DNA of 45,601 nt, from assembly GCA_017471185.1 (NCBI GenBank), contig JAFUVZ010000007.1, forward strand, positions 1-45,601. Direction: 5' to 3'. The position numbers and the translations under genes were made by a program. The stretch comes from Bacteroidaceae bacterium. GTDB taxonomy: Bacteria > Bacteroidota > Bacteroidia > Bacteroidales > Bacteroidaceae. The notes under the pieces are model-generated. The model ran no database searches, was not told where the DNA came from, and saw nothing but the letters and a program-made list of their open reading frames with translations. Position 1 is the first letter of the stretch, and the number at the start of each line of letters is the position of its first letter. Below, in pieces: positions 19,775-29,405 of this stretch.

Positions 19775-22144
19775 TCAGGAAATCACCTTGAACCTGGCGA
19801 ATCGCAGCAACAGCTGCTTCTCGCCTGCGTTCTGGAAGCGGATGGTAGCCTTGGTGTTATCGCCGCTGCCTTCCACTTTCAATACCTCACCAATGCCGAA
19901 GCGCTCATGCTGTATGCGCTGGCCTGCACTGACTGATGGGGCTGGTCCTGTAGGTGATGTCGGACTGACCAAGGCACTGTTTACACGCTTTAATGAACGT
20001 TGGGTATTGAAGGTGGATTGAGGTCTGACCACTGGTCTTGTCTGAGGCTTCTCTTCATCCCAGTATCGCTTGCTGCTGGCTGTGTGTAATCTGTCAATGT
20101 ATTCTTCTCCAGGCACATAGTCCCACCTGCCGAAGGAATTGGTCTTGCGGAAAGAAGGCTTGGCAAAATCTGTGTCCTGATGCTCGAAGTGCAGGAATCT
20201 CGAATCTATGTCACGCAGGAACCGGCTGGGAGTGGAGAATTCCATCTTGCCATACCTGAAGCGAGACTTTGCGTAGCTGAGGAAACAGTGCTGCTCGGCA
20301 CGGGTAATGGCTACATAAAACAGACGACGTTCTTCCTCCAGTCCTTTTATGGAATTGCTACACATGGGGCTGGGGAACAGGTTTTCCTCCATACCCACCA
20401 CGAATACGGTGCCGAATTCCAGTCCTTTGGCTGAATGTATGGTCATGATGGTCACTTTTGAGTCATCCGTGCTGTTGTCAGAATCCTGGTCCGTCAGCAG
20501 AGACACTTCGCTCAGGTAGTCTGTCAGGTATATGTGCTCGTTATCCTCCTCACGATGCGTCTGAGTGAAGTCCTGCAGGCCGTTCACCAGTTCCTCAATG
20601 TTCTCCTGCCGGCTCATGTTCTCAGGCGTTCTGTCTTGCATGATTTCAGCCATGATTCCCGATGCCTTGATGATGGCAGTGCCCAGTTCGTAGGCATCAG
20701 TGTCCTGTACCTTCGTGATGAAGGCGTTTATCAGTGTGCGGAAGTTCTCCAGCTTGGTAAGAGTGCCCTTGTTCACGTTCAGGTTATATGCCGTTGGATC
20801 GGAAATCACATCCCAGAGACTCACCTGAAAAGCTGATGCCGCTCCCGTTATCTTGCTCACGGTGGTGTCACCTATTCCTCGTGCCGGATAATTCACGATA
20901 CGCTTGAATGCCTCCTCGTCATTAGGGTTTACCACCAGGCGGAAATATGCTATCACATCCTTGATTTCCTTGCGCTGGTAGAATGAGAGACCGCCATACA
21001 CTCGGTATGGAATGTTCTTCTTGCGCATCACCTCCTCGAAGATACGGCTCTGAGCGTTGGTTCGATATAAGATAGCCATCTCGCTATAGGGAATCTGCTC
21101 CTTGCGATGCAGTTTTGCTATCCTGTTGCCCACGATGTCACCCTCTTCATTGTCGCTGTAGGCCTCCGTTACGGTGATTTGTTCTCCTTGTTCCTTTTCA
21201 GAGAATACATCCTTGTGAATCTGCCTTTGGTTCTTGGCTATCAGGCTGTTGGCAGCTTCCACGATGGTCTGCGTAGAACGGTAGTTCTGTTCCAGCTTGA
21301 ACACTTTCGTGTCAGTGAACATCTTCGTGAAATTCAGTATGTTGTCAATCTCAGCTCCTCTAAAAGAGTAGATGCTCTGTGCGTCATCGCCCACCACGCA
21401 CACGTGCTGGTGCTCAGCCGCCAGTTGCATGACGATGCAGTGCTGCGCATAGTTAGTGTCCTGATACTCATCCACCAGAATATACTTGAACTGCTGCTGG
21501 TATTTTGCCAGCACCTCAGGATGGTTCTTGAACAGCAGGTAAGTATGAAACAGTAGGTCGTCAAAATCCATTGCGTTAGCCTGCCTGCACCGGTTCCAGT
21601 ATCTCAGGTAAATTTCGCCGGTTTCAGGAATCTTTGCGTCACGGTCAGCTTCTCCAAGCTGGTAATCATTCTGGTACTGCTGTGGCGTTATCAGCCTGTT
21701 TTTTGCGTTAGAGATTCGTTCCTCCACCAGTCCGGGCTTATAGACCTTTTCATCCAAGCTCATTTCCTTGATGATGGTCTTAATCAGGCTCTTGCTATCT
21801 GCTGCGTCATACACGGTGAAGTTTGAAGAAAAACCGATGTGTTCATGCTCATAATGCAAAATTCGCAGGAAGATAGAGTGGAAAGTACCCATCCACAGAT
21901 ATTGCGCCCTCTTTCCTCCTACCTGTCTGGCTATGCGTTCCTTCATCTCCCTTGCAGCCTTATTGGTGAAAGTCAGTGCCAGGATATTCCAAGGGTCAAA
22001 TCCTTTCTCTTCCAGCAAATAAGCTATCTTATAGGTCAGCACACGCGTCTTTCCTGAGCCTGCTCCGGCTATCACCAGCGATGGTCCATCGCAATACAGC
22101 ACCGCGTTCCGCTGTCCCTCGTTCAATTCGTTGATAAAGTCCAT
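19775..22144 (-). CDS. PcrA/UvrD-like SF1A DNA helicase
   Basis: A 789-residue ATP-dependent 3'-5' helicase. Motif I is AGAGSGKT (residues 26-33), motif II is LVDEYQDTN, motif III is VVGDDAQSIYSFRGA, motif IV is LEQNYRSTQ, and motif VI is LFYVAITRA. The C-terminal 120 residues are variable, ending in a Tudor-like segment (GQRIQHERFGIGEVLKVEG). Its likely roles are nucleotide-excision and mismatch repair or replication restart. The frame extends upstream to 22192, but the -7 promoter element lies at 22162-22169, within that extension. I therefore chose the ATG at 22144, which also gives the usual MDFINELNEGQ start. Confidence 0.95.
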   Translation of the reverse strand: MDFINELNEGQRNAVLYCDGPSLVIAGAGSGKTRVLTYKIAYLLEEKGFDPWNILALTFTNKAAREMKERIARQVGGKRAQYLWMGTFHSIFLRILHYEHEHIGFSSNFTVYDAADSKSLIKTIIKEMSLDEKVYKPGLVEERISNAKNRLITPQQYQNDYQLGEADRDAKIPETGEIYLRYWNRCRQANAMDFDDLLFHTYLLFKNHPEVLAKYQQQFKYILVDEYQDTNYAQHCIVMQLAAEHQHVCVVGDDAQSIYSFRGAEIDNILNFTKMFTDTKVFKLEQNYRSTQTIVEAANSLIAKNQRQIHKDVFSEKEQGEQITVTEAYSDNEEGDIVGNRIAKLHRKEQIPYSEMAILYRTNAQSRIFEEVMRKKNIPYRVYGGLSFYQRKEIKDVIAYFRLVVNPNDEEAFKRIVNYPARGIGDTTVSKITGAASAFQVSLWDVISDPTAYNLNVNKGTLTKLENFRTLINAFITKVQDTDAYELGTAIIKASGIMAEIMQDRTPENMSRQENIEELVNGLQDFTQTHREEDNEHIYLTDYLSEVSLLTDQDSDNSTDDSKVTIMTIHSAKGLEFGTVFVVGMEENLFPSPMCSNSIKGLEEERRLFYVAITRAEQHCFLSYAKSRFRYGKMEFSTPSRFLRDIDSRFLHFEHQDTDFAKPSFRKTNSFGRWDYVPGEEYIDRLHTASSKRYWDEEKPQTRPVVRPQSTFNTQRSLKRVNSALVSPTSPTGPAPSVSAGQRIQHERFGIGEVLKVEGSGDNTKATIRFQNAGEKQLLLRFARFKVIS

Positions 22145-22161
22145 GTTATTGAAATTTGCCG

Positions 22162-22169
22162 CAAATGTA
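22162..22169 (-). promoter_or_regulatory. -7 promoter element of the helicase gene
   Basis: TACATTTG on the minus strand matches TAnnTTTG. Transcription starting about 7 bases on would leave a leader of roughly 10 bases before ATG 22144, so this site decides the start codon. Confidence 0.65.
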
Positions 22170-22355
22170 GCTAAAAAATAGGAAAACTCCAATTGCAGAC
22201 CTGATACTTTGTTGTAGTCTTTCTATTATTAATGGTGAGAGGACCGCATACCGCCACTGCAATATATCCGTAGATAATACGGTGCCTGCCGCTTGCCAGG
22301 TGTCATTAAGTAAGTTTTTTGTCGTTTTTTTCTATAATGGAATGAATACATTTTG

Positions 22356-22363
22356 TATCTTTG
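22356..22363 (+). promoter_or_regulatory. -7 promoter element of the esterase-pyrBI genes
   Basis: TATCTTTG matches TAnnTTTG and lies 24 bases before the esterase ATG at 22388. No -33 element stands out. Confidence 0.65.
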
Positions 22364-22387
22364 CAAAAACAATAAACGAATTACATC

Positions 22388-23569
22388 ATGAAAAAGAATT
22401 TCAGACTGATGGCAGTGGCCGTTGCCCTGCTGACATGTTTCACTGCCAATGCGCAGGAAATGAATTCACTGATGTTCCGCGCAGGCGTTAAGTCGCCTGA
22501 ACTGAAGAACGACAGCGTGACTTTCCGTTTTGTGGCTCCCAAGGCCAGGACGGTGGCTGTATCAGCTTCCTGGCTGGGCTATGACCCCTCAAAGCTGCCT
22601 ATGACACAGGATCAGACTGGCGTGTGGAGCGTTTCTGTCCCTCAGCCTTCTCCTGAACTATACACCTACAACATTGTAGTTGACGGGGTGACGATGCTCG
22701 ACCCTTCGAACGTGTTCGTGCAGCGTGACGGTTCCCGTTATATGAATGCTTTCCTGGTGCGGGGTGACTTTGCGGACCTTTATGCGGAGAGCAGCAAGGC
22801 GGGTGATGTGGAGCATGTGTGGTATTATTCTGCAGAAAACGATATGATGCGCCGTATGTATGTCTATACGCCTGCAGGCTATGATCCAAGCAACAAGAGT
22901 GTGAAATATCCGGTGCTTTATCTGCTTCATGGAGGCGGTGGTGATGAGGACGCTTGGTCAACCTTAGGCAGGACTTGTCAGATTCTTGACAATCTGATTG
23001 CGGCAGGCAAGGCAAAGCCTATGATAGTGGTGATGCCTAATGGCAATCCGAACCAGTATGCGGCTCAGACTCTGGGTATTCCTGTAAAAGAGAACGTGAA
23101 GAAATATAATTCCAACTTCGACAACTATTCATCATTAGTGGCTGATATCCTGCCATACGTTGAGAAGAACTACAACGTGATCAAGAACCGCAAGGGCAGG
23201 GCAGTGGCTGGTCTCTCAATGGGTGGCGGACAGTCGTTCTTCATTGCTTTCCAGAATGTGGATGTGTTTGCCAACGTGGGTATCTTCTCTTCTGGCCTCA
23301 TAGGTTCTGCAGCCATCGGTGGCGCTCCATTCGATGCGGAGGCTTTATTCCCCGGTATGTATTCTGCACCTCAGAAGTTCAATCGCTTTGACGTGATTTA
23401 TTTGGCTTGCGGAGAGCAGGATAACCGCATAGACGGTATGCTGGACTTCAAGAAAAAGCTGGATGCCAATGGTTACAAAGGGGTGGTATGGGAGCAGTAT
23501 CCCGGCGCTCACGAATGGAAGGTGTGGAGAAGGAACCTCACTTCTTTCGTACAATTGATATTTAAATGA
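22388..23569 (+). CDS. Secreted carbohydrate esterase, CE1/esterase D-like
   Basis: A 393-residue exported alpha/beta hydrolase. A signal peptide (about residues 1-22, ending TANAQ) precedes an immunoglobulin-like/CBM48-like beta domain (about 30-115, [19 protein letters not shown]). The esterase domain comes next, with [15 protein letters not shown], the nucleophile Ser277 in GLSMGGG, and the catalytic His375 in PGAHEWKVW; the acid is probably the Asp in CGEQDN. Related Prevotella and Bacteroides enzymes remove feruloyl or acetyl groups from xylan, but the substrate here is inference. The stop overlaps an ATG in the pyrB frame (ATGA, 23566-23569), an odd coupling of a periplasmic esterase to pyrimidine synthesis. 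Confidence 0.9.
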   Translation: MKKNFRLMAVAVALLTCFTANAQEMNSLMFRAGVKSPELKNDSVTFRFVAPKARTVAVSASWLGYDPSKLPMTQDQTGVWSVSVPQPSPELYTYNIVVDGVTMLDPSNVFVQRDGSRYMNAFLVRGDFADLYAESSKAGDVEHVWYYSAENDMMRRMYVYTPAGYDPSNKSVKYPVLYLLHGGGGDEDAWSTLGRTCQILDNLIAAGKAKPMIVVMPNGNPNQYAAQTLGIPVKENVKKYNSNFDNYSSLVADILPYVEKNYNVIKNRKGRAVAGLSMGGGQSFFIAFQNVDVFANVGIFSSGLIGSAAIGGAPFDAEALFPGMYSAPQKFNRFDVIYLACGEQDNRIDGMLDFKKKLDANGYKGVVWEQYPGAHEWKVWRRNLTSFVQLIFK

Positions 23570-24654
23570 AAAATCGGAATAATCTTATGGAGAACAGAAG
23601 TTTAGTTACCATAGCCGACTACACGCGTGAGAAGATTCTCTACATGCTGGAGATGGCTAAGGAATTTGAGAACCATCCCAACCGTCATTTGCTGTACGGT
23701 AAAGTGGTGGCAACCTTGTTTTTTGAACCATCCACACGCACCCGTCTCAGCTTCGAGACGGCTGCCAACCGCTTGGGAGCACGAGTGATAGGTTTCAGTG
23801 ACCCGATGTCAACCAGCTCCAGCAAAGGCGAGACGCTGAATGACACCATCAAGATGGTGAGCAACTATGCTGACATCATCGTGATGCGACACTACTTAGA
23901 GGGAGCTGCCAGATATGCCAGTGAGGTGACCAACGTGCCTGTGGTGAATGCAGGCGACGGGGCGCACCAGCATCCTTCACAGACCATGCTCGACCTGTAT
24001 TCCATCTACAAGACTCAGGGCACTCTGGAGAATCTGCAGATCTATCTGGTGGGCGACCTGAAGTATGGGCGGACGGTACATTCGCTGATCCAGGCGATGC
24101 GCCATTTTAACCCGACCTTCCACTTCATCGCTCCAGACGAACTGCGTATGCCTGAAGAGTATAAGATTTACTGCCATGAACAGGGCATCAAGTTCGTGGA
24201 ACACAAGGACTTTACCGCAGAGAGCATCGCTGACGCTGACATTCTCTATATGACTCGTGTGCAGCGTGAACGATTCACCGATCTGGATGAATATGAACGT
24301 GTGAAGAATGTGTATATCCTGCGTAACGCTATGCTGGAGCATACCAAGCCTAACTTGCGTATCCTTCATCCGCTGCCTCGTGTGAATGAAATCGCTTACG
24401 ATGTGGATCAAAATGAGAAGGCTTACTATTTCCAGCAGGCTCAGAACGGACTCTATGCCCGTGAGGCGATTCTCTGTGATGTGCTGGGCATCACATTGGA
24501 GCAGGTGAAGGCTGACTCTTTGAGGATTGAGGCTACAGACAAGGTGAGTGGAGCTGTGAAGAACATCACCGACGATCTGCCGGGAGTGATCAATAACTTC
24601 AAGGACAATGTGGAGAGGATGGTAAACTCTGTTAAGGATACCTTTAATAAATAA
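23566..24654 (+). CDS. pyrB: Aspartate carbamoyltransferase catalytic subunit with C-terminal extension
   Basis: A protein of 362 residues from ATG 23566, or 355 from the ATG at 23587, whose [12 protein letters not shown] start is the more typical one. It joins carbamoyl phosphate and aspartate in pyrimidine synthesis. The carbamoyl-phosphate motif is [13 protein letters not shown], followed by the 80s-loop segment [18 protein letters not shown] and HPLPRVNEI. The usual enzyme ends shortly after [11 protein letters not shown]. Here about 45 further residues follow, with hydrophobic residues spaced as in amphipathic helices ([17 protein letters not shown]). The stop overlaps the pyrI ATG by one base. 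Confidence 0.97.
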   Translation: MKNRNNLMENRSLVTIADYTREKILYMLEMAKEFENHPNRHLLYGKVVATLFFEPSTRTRLSFETAANRLGARVIGFSDPMSTSSSKGETLNDTIKMVSNYADIIVMRHYLEGAARYASEVTNVPVVNAGDGAHQHPSQTMLDLYSIYKTQGTLENLQIYLVGDLKYGRTVHSLIQAMRHFNPTFHFIAPDELRMPEEYKIYCHEQGIKFVEHKDFTAESIADADILYMTRVQRERFTDLDEYERVKNVYILRNAMLEHTKPNLRILHPLPRVNEIAYDVDQNEKAYYFQQAQNGLYAREAILCDVLGITLEQVKADSLRIEATDKVSGAVKNITDDLPGVINNFKDNVERMVNSVKDTFNK

Positions 24655-25121
24655 TGACGATGAGAGAGAATAAAGAAGAACTGCAGGTGGCCGCACTGAA
24701 GAACGGCACTGTGATTGACCATATACCGAGCGACAAGCTCTTTACCGTTGTGTCTCTGTTGGGACTGGAGCACATGACTAACAATATTACCATCGGTTTC
24801 AACCTCGACAGTAAATTGCTGGGCAAGAAGGGTATCATCAAGATAGCTGACAAGGTTTTCAGTGATGATGAGATCAACCGTATAGCTGTGGTGGCACCTA
24901 ACGTGAGGATGAACATCATTCGCGACTACGAGGTGGTGGAGAAGCGTCAGCTGCAACTGCCAGACGAACTGATCGGCATCGTGAAATGCTCTAACCAGAA
25001 GTGCATCACCAACAATGAGCCTATGCCTACACGCTTCAAGGTGATAGACAAGGATAACTGTGTGATTAAGTGCCACTACTGCGAGAAAGAGCAACACCGC
25101 AAGGAAATCCATCTGGTGTGA
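24654..25121 (+). CDS. pyrI: Aspartate carbamoyltransferase regulatory subunit
   Basis: A 155-residue regulatory subunit that binds nucleotide effectors and joins PyrB trimers. The N-terminal nucleotide-binding domain contains [11 protein letters not shown] and [10 protein letters not shown]. The C-terminal zinc ribbon uses Cys112, Cys117, Cys140 and Cys143. The start overlaps the pyrB stop (TAATG); another ATG lies two codons on. Together with pyrB it implies an allosteric dodecamer of the E. coli type. Confidence 0.97.
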   Translation: MTMRENKEELQVAALKNGTVIDHIPSDKLFTVVSLLGLEHMTNNITIGFNLDSKLLGKKGIIKIADKVFSDDEINRIAVVAPNVRMNIIRDYEVVEKRQLQLPDELIGIVKCSNQKCITNNEPMPTRFKVIDKDNCVIKCHYCEKEQHRKEIHLV

Positions 25122-25131
25122 TTCATTTTCA

Positions 25132-25157
25132 ATTGTCAATTATCTATTGTCAATTAT
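25132..25157 (+). repeat. Short direct repeat before the flavin reductase gene
   Basis: ATTGTCAATTAT occurs twice, at 25132-25143 and 25146-25157, filling the space between pyrI and the next ATG at 25159. AT-rich repeats of this CAATTGTCAATT type are often seen between genes in Bacteroidota. No function can be assigned. Confidence 0.7.
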
Positions 25158-25158
25158 T

Positions 25159-25728
25159 ATGAGGGAGGACTGGAAGCCTGGTACGCTGATTTATCCGTTG
25201 CCAGCGGTGATGGTGAGTTGCGGAAGCACCCCTGATGAATATAACATCATTACGGTGGGGTGGACGGGTACTATCTGTACTAATCCACCCATGTGCTACA
25301 TATCCGTGAGACCTGAACGCCATTCCCATGCCATCATCAAGAAGAACATGGAGTTTGTCATCAACCTCACTTCGGAACGTCTGGCAAAGGCTACTGACTG
25401 GTGTGGCGTGAGGTCGGGCAGGGACTACAATAAGTTTGAGGAGATGCATCTAACGCCAGGCAAGTGTACAGTGGTGAACGCTCCTCTGATTGAGGAATCA
25501 CCTGTCTGCATTGAGTGCCGCGTGAAGGAAATACTCTCGTTAGGTTCTCATGACATGTTTATTGCAGATGTGGTGAATGTTCGTGTGGATACCGGATATT
25601 TAGATGCAGAGTCAGGAGCGTTTGATATGGCTTCGTTTAATCCACTGGTGTATGTGCATGGCGGTTACTACAGTCTGGGACAGAAGATAGGAAAGTTCGG
25701 ATGGTCAGTAGAGAAAAATAAGAAGTAA
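25159..25728 (+). CDS. Flavin reductase-like FMN-binding protein
   Basis: A 189-residue cytoplasmic protein with the split-barrel fold of the flavin reductase/FMN-binding family. The N-terminus LIYPLPAVMVSCGS, then ITVGWTGTICTNPPMCYISVR and FVINLTSERLAKATDWCGVRSG, match the FMN-binding segments. It likely binds FMN and reduces flavin or a small substrate; the substrate is unknown. I chose the ATG at 25159 over the in-frame TTG at 25147, which lies inside a short direct repeat. It follows pyrI by 37 bases and could be part of that transcript. Confidence 0.88.
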   Translation: MREDWKPGTLIYPLPAVMVSCGSTPDEYNIITVGWTGTICTNPPMCYISVRPERHSHAIIKKNMEFVINLTSERLAKATDWCGVRSGRDYNKFEEMHLTPGKCTVVNAPLIEESPVCIECRVKEILSLGSHDMFIADVVNVRVDTGYLDAESGAFDMASFNPLVYVHGGYYSLGQKIGKFGWSVEKNKK

Positions 25729-25752
25729 TTTGGCTGTTCTGACAATTAATTA

Positions 25753-25760
25753 TAATTTTG
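25753..25760 (+). promoter_or_regulatory. -7 promoter element of glyA
   Basis: TAATTTTG matches TAnnTTTG and lies 29 bases before the glyA ATG. Confidence 0.65.
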
Positions 25761-25789
25761 CAAACCGTTTTATTAATAAATAGCAAATA

Positions 25790-27070
25790 ATGAAAAGAGA
25801 CGATTTGATTTTCAACCTGATTGAGCAAGAGCACCAGCGTCAGCTGAAAGGCATGGAACTCATTGCTTCAGAGAACTTTGTGAGTGACCAGGTAATGCAG
25901 GCTATGGGTTCATGCATGACCAACAAGTATGCTGAGGGCTATCCTGGCAAACGCTACTATGGTGGTTGTGAGGTGGTGGACCAGAGCGAGCAGATTGCCA
26001 TCGACCGTGTGAAGCAGCTCTTTGGCGCTGAATATGCGAATGTACAGCCACATTCAGGCGCACAGGCAAACGCTGCCGTACTGCTGACTGTGCTGAATCC
26101 CGGTGACAAGTTCATGGGACTGAACCTCGACATGGGTGGACACCTGTCTCATGGCTCTGCCGTCAACACTTCAGGTATTCTGTATCATCCCATCGCATAT
26201 AGCCTGAATAAAGAGACAGGCCGCGTAGATTATGACGAGATGGAACGTCTGGCTCTCGAAGAGAAGCCAAAGCTCATCATTGGTGGCGGATCTGCCTATT
26301 CTCGTGAATGGGATTATGCCCGTATGCGTAAGATTGCTGATGAGGTGGGGGCGCTGCTGATGATTGATATGGCTCATCCTGCCGGTCTCATTGCCGCAGG
26401 TTTGCTCGACAACCCGTTGAAATATGCTCATATCGTGACTTCTACTACTCATAAGACCTTGCGAGGTCCTCGTGGCGGTATTATCCTCATGGGCAAGGAC
26501 TTCGAGAATCCTTGGGGCTTGGCTACCAAGAAAGGTGAGATCAAGATGATGTCTGCATTGCTGAATTCAGCAGTGTTCCCTGGCATCCAGGGTGGCCCGC
26601 TGGAGCATGTCATCGCTGCTAAGGCAGTTGCCTTTGGCGAGGCTTTGCAGCCTGAGTTTAAGGAATATCAGAAGCAAGTGCAGAAAAATGCAGCTGTTCT
26701 GGCTCAAGCATTGGTTGATCGTGGTTTCCACATCGTATCAGGTGGTACAGACAATCACTCAATGTTGGTTGACCTCCGCACCAAGTATCCAGACCTGACT
26801 GGTAAGGTGGCAGAGAAGGCATTGGTTGCTGCAGATATCACAGCTAATAAGAATATGGTGCCATTCGATACCCGTAGTGCATTCCAGACTTCAGGCATCC
26901 GTCTGGGAACTCCTGCTATCACGACCCGTGGTGCCAAGGAAGAACTGATGCTTGAGATTGCTGAACTCATTGAGACTGTGCTGAATGCACCTGAGGATGA
27001 GGCGGTAATCGCTAAAGTTCGCGCTCATGTCAATGAAGTGATGGTTAAATATCCTATCTTCGCATATTGA
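25790..27070 (+). CDS. glyA: Serine hydroxymethyltransferase
   Basis: A 426-residue PLP enzyme that converts serine and tetrahydrofolate to glycine and methylene-tetrahydrofolate. It contains [18 protein letters not shown], the tyrosine-rich [15 protein letters not shown] segment, and the cofactor lysine Lys222 in [15 protein letters not shown]. Length and motifs are complete. It has its own promoter element and a terminator behind it. Confidence 0.98.
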   Translation: MKRDDLIFNLIEQEHQRQLKGMELIASENFVSDQVMQAMGSCMTNKYAEGYPGKRYYGGCEVVDQSEQIAIDRVKQLFGAEYANVQPHSGAQANAAVLLTVLNPGDKFMGLNLDMGGHLSHGSAVNTSGILYHPIAYSLNKETGRVDYDEMERLALEEKPKLIIGGGSAYSREWDYARMRKIADEVGALLMIDMAHPAGLIAAGLLDNPLKYAHIVTSTTHKTLRGPRGGIILMGKDFENPWGLATKKGEIKMMSALLNSAVFPGIQGGPLEHVIAAKAVAFGEALQPEFKEYQKQVQKNAAVLAQALVDRGFHIVSGGTDNHSMLVDLRTKYPDLTGKVAEKALVAADITANKNMVPFDTRSAFQTSGIRLGTPAITTRGAKEELMLEIAELIETVLNAPEDEAVIAKVRAHVNEVMVKYPIFAY

Positions 27071-27093
27071 TTGTTTTTTAGAAGGAAAATAGG

Positions 27094-27131
27094 AGTAGGG
27101 AGTAGGGTTTCCCCTTACTTCCTACTTTTTC
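27094..27131 (+). terminator. Probable intrinsic terminator after glyA
   Basis: An imperfect 14-bp stem (AGTAGGGAGTAGGG at 27094-27107 with the CCTTACTTCCTACT side at 27113-27126), with two G-U pairs, is followed by TTTTT. It lies 24 bases after the glyA stop, just before the heptamer repeats. Confidence 0.75.
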
Positions 27132-27187
27132 CATTTTCCATTCTCCATTTTCCATTCTCCATTTTTCATTCTTCATTCTTCATTCTT
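27132..27187. repeat. Heptamer tandem array, 8 units, overlapping the uvrB stop
   Basis: Eight in-phase 7-base units of the CATTCTC family (variants CATTTTC, CATTTTT, CATTCTT). The uvrB stop codon (27180-27182) and its last codons fall inside the final units, so the array has reached the coding end of uvrB. The same family recurs at 32899 and 43345. Confidence 0.9.
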
Positions 27188-29249
27188 TAAACTTATCCAA
27201 CTCCACTTCTAAGGTCAGCACCATGTCACGGTATTGAGCAGCCTCAATGAATTCAAGCCGCTTGGAAGCGTCATACATACGTTTCCTGGTTTTCGCAATC
27301 AGTTTCTCCAATTCTTCGCGAGACATATACTGCACTTGAGACTCAGCGGCGAGACTGGTTGTGCCAACCTGTTCGATATAAGGTTTCGGAGCCTTGAGCT
27401 CATCCTTTTTGCGACTGATGGTAGCTTTCGCTTCCTCGGTTGCCTCAATGTTCGGAGCAAATACTTCTAAGTTCTTAGCCTTTACAATCTGCTGAGGGGT
27501 AATGCCATGCTCCTCGTTGTATCTCATCTGTTTCTCCCTGCGTCGGTTCGTCTCGTCAATAGTCAGCTGCATGCTTCTCGTTATTTTGTCACCATAGAGG
27601 ATAGCCAGACCATTCACGTTTCTTGCGGCACGCCCAACCGTCTGTGTCAGAGAACGATGGTCACGCAAGAAGCCTTCCTTGTCGGCATCCAGGATAGCAA
27701 CCAGCGATACCTCAGGCAAGTCCAAGCCTTCACGCAACAGATTTACACCGATCAGCACGTCATAAATGCCGTCTCGCAGGTCGGCCATAATCTTCACACG
27801 TTCCAGCGTATCTACATCACTGTGGATATAGTTACACCTGATATCTCTGTCGAGCAGATACTCAGTCAGTTCCTCGGCCATGCGTTTCGTCAGGGTAGTC
27901 ACTAAAACACGTTCGTCTCGTTCCACACGCTGCTGAATCTCCTCCATCAGGTCATCCACCTGATTCTGAGTTGGTCTCACCTCAATACGTGGGTCTAACA
28001 GTCCCGTAGGTCTGATAACTTGGTCCACTACGATACCCTCACTCTGCTGAAGCTCAAAGTCTGCAGGCGTTGCACTCACATAAATCACCTGGTGCGCCAT
28101 TTCCATGAATTCATCGAATTTCAAAGGACGGTTGTCCTTAGCTGCAGGCAGGCGGAAACCATATTCCACCAGATTCTCCTTTCTTGCACGGTCACCACCG
28201 TACATAGCCTGGATCTGTGGAACACTCACATGACTCTCGTCAATCACAATCAGGAAATCCTTCGGGAAGAAGTCCAGCAGACAGTAAGGGCGAGTTCCCT
28301 CAGCCCTTCCGTCAAAATAGCGGGAATAGTTCTCGATACCTGAGCAATGCCCAAGCTCACGTAGCATCTCCATATCGTATGTAACGCGTTCTTGCAGGCG
28401 TTTTGCTTCTGTCATTTTCCCCTGTTCCTCAAAGAATTGCACCTGTTTGTGCAAGTCATCCTCTATCTGATGAATGGCCCGCTGAGTAGAGTCCTTGCTT
28501 GTCATAAACAGGTTGGCTGGATATATCTTGTAGTCTTCAAAAGAGCCAGTCGTTCGTCCCGTGATGGCATCCACTTCCTCAATGCTGTCAATCTCGTCGC
28601 CCCAGAACACCACACGTAAAACTTGGTCGGCATACGCTAAGAAAATATCCACAGTGTCACCCTTCACCCTGAAGTTACCCCTGTTCAGGTCCACGTCATT
28701 CCTCACATACAGGCTATCTACCAGTTGGCGAAGGAAGACGTTCCGACTGAACATCGTACCTCTTTTAACCTCAATCACGTTGTTGTAGAAATCGGCAGGG
28801 TTGCCCATACCGTAGATGCAGGACACGGAAGAGACTACCACTACGTCATTCCTGCCAGAGAGCAGGGAAGAGGTGGCAGCCAGACGCAGTTTGTCTATTT
28901 CCTCGTTGATAGCCAGATCTTTCTCTATGTAAGTGTCCGTGGTCGGGATGTATGCTTCTGGCTGATAGTAGTCGTAGTAAGAAACATAGTATTCCACCGC
29001 ATTCTTAGGGAAGAAACTCTTGAACTCGCCATACAACTGTGCTGCCAGGGTCTTGTTGTGGCTCAGCACCAGGGTAGGCTTGTTCACGTTAGCTATGACA
29101 TTAGCGATGGTAAAGGTTTTTCCGGAGCCTGTCACACCCAGAAGAGTCTGGGCTGGCATTCCAGACAGTACCCCTTCGGTCAGTTGCTTGATAGCTTCAG
29201 GCTGGTCGCCAGTAGGTTTGTACGATGATGTTAATTCAAATTTATTCAT
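27180..29249 (-). CDS. uvrB: Excinuclease ABC subunit B
   Basis: A 689-residue nucleotide-excision repair protein that loads onto damaged DNA with UvrA and recruits UvrC. The Walker A motif is GVTGSGKT (residues 38-45). The beta-hairpin region is YYVSYYDYYQPEAYIP, and the helicase motifs include VIDESHVSVPQ and TVGRAARNVNG. The C-terminal UVR domain (KTRKRMYDASKRLEFIEAAQYRDM) is present. The final two codons and the stop lie inside a heptamer repeat array, so the extreme C-terminus may vary between strains. It has its own -7 promoter element. Confidence 0.98.
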   Translation of the reverse strand: MNKFELTSSYKPTGDQPEAIKQLTEGVLSGMPAQTLLGVTGSGKTFTIANVIANVNKPTLVLSHNKTLAAQLYGEFKSFFPKNAVEYYVSYYDYYQPEAYIPTTDTYIEKDLAINEEIDKLRLAATSSLLSGRNDVVVVSSVSCIYGMGNPADFYNNVIEVKRGTMFSRNVFLRQLVDSLYVRNDVDLNRGNFRVKGDTVDIFLAYADQVLRVVFWGDEIDSIEEVDAITGRTTGSFEDYKIYPANLFMTSKDSTQRAIHQIEDDLHKQVQFFEEQGKMTEAKRLQERVTYDMEMLRELGHCSGIENYSRYFDGRAEGTRPYCLLDFFPKDFLIVIDESHVSVPQIQAMYGGDRARKENLVEYGFRLPAAKDNRPLKFDEFMEMAHQVIYVSATPADFELQQSEGIVVDQVIRPTGLLDPRIEVRPTQNQVDDLMEEIQQRVERDERVLVTTLTKRMAEELTEYLLDRDIRCNYIHSDVDTLERVKIMADLRDGIYDVLIGVNLLREGLDLPEVSLVAILDADKEGFLRDHRSLTQTVGRAARNVNGLAILYGDKITRSMQLTIDETNRRREKQMRYNEEHGITPQQIVKAKNLEVFAPNIEATEEAKATISRKKDELKAPKPYIEQVGTTSLAAESQVQYMSREELEKLIAKTRKRMYDASKRLEFIEAAQYRDMVLTLEVELDKFKE

Positions 29250-29277
29250 TACTATAGTTTTTGGAAAAACGGAAAAA

Positions 29278-29285
29278 CAAAGATA
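29278..29285 (-). promoter_or_regulatory. -7 promoter element of uvrB
   Basis: TATCTTTG on the minus strand matches TAnnTTTG and lies 28 bases before the uvrB ATG. Confidence 0.65.
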
Positions 29286-29344
29286 TATAACGGCTGTGAA
29301 ATATACAAGTATTTACTTGTTTTTGATTTTTTAATGTTACACTT

Positions 29345-29376
29345 TTTGCATTATTCAAGGATAATGAGTAATTTTG
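29345..29376 (+). promoter_or_regulatory. Promoter of bamD-omega-DUF4293 (TTTG-N20-TAATTTTG)
   Basis: Both consensus parts are present: TTTG at 29345-29348 and TAATTTTG at 29369-29376, with a 20-base spacer. The leader to ATG 29406 is about 23 bases. The longer reading frame starting at 29334 would include this promoter and is therefore not the true start. Confidence 0.78.
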
Positions 29377-29405
29377 CACCCAATTGTGGATTTTACCATT
29401 TAGGC

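Noticed and set aside
22145..22192. Longer N-terminus for the helicase
   Set aside because: The extension contains the -7 promoter element and is not family-like.
29334..29405. Longer N-terminus for BamD
   Set aside because: It would include the promoter and place 24 residues before the lipoprotein signal peptide.
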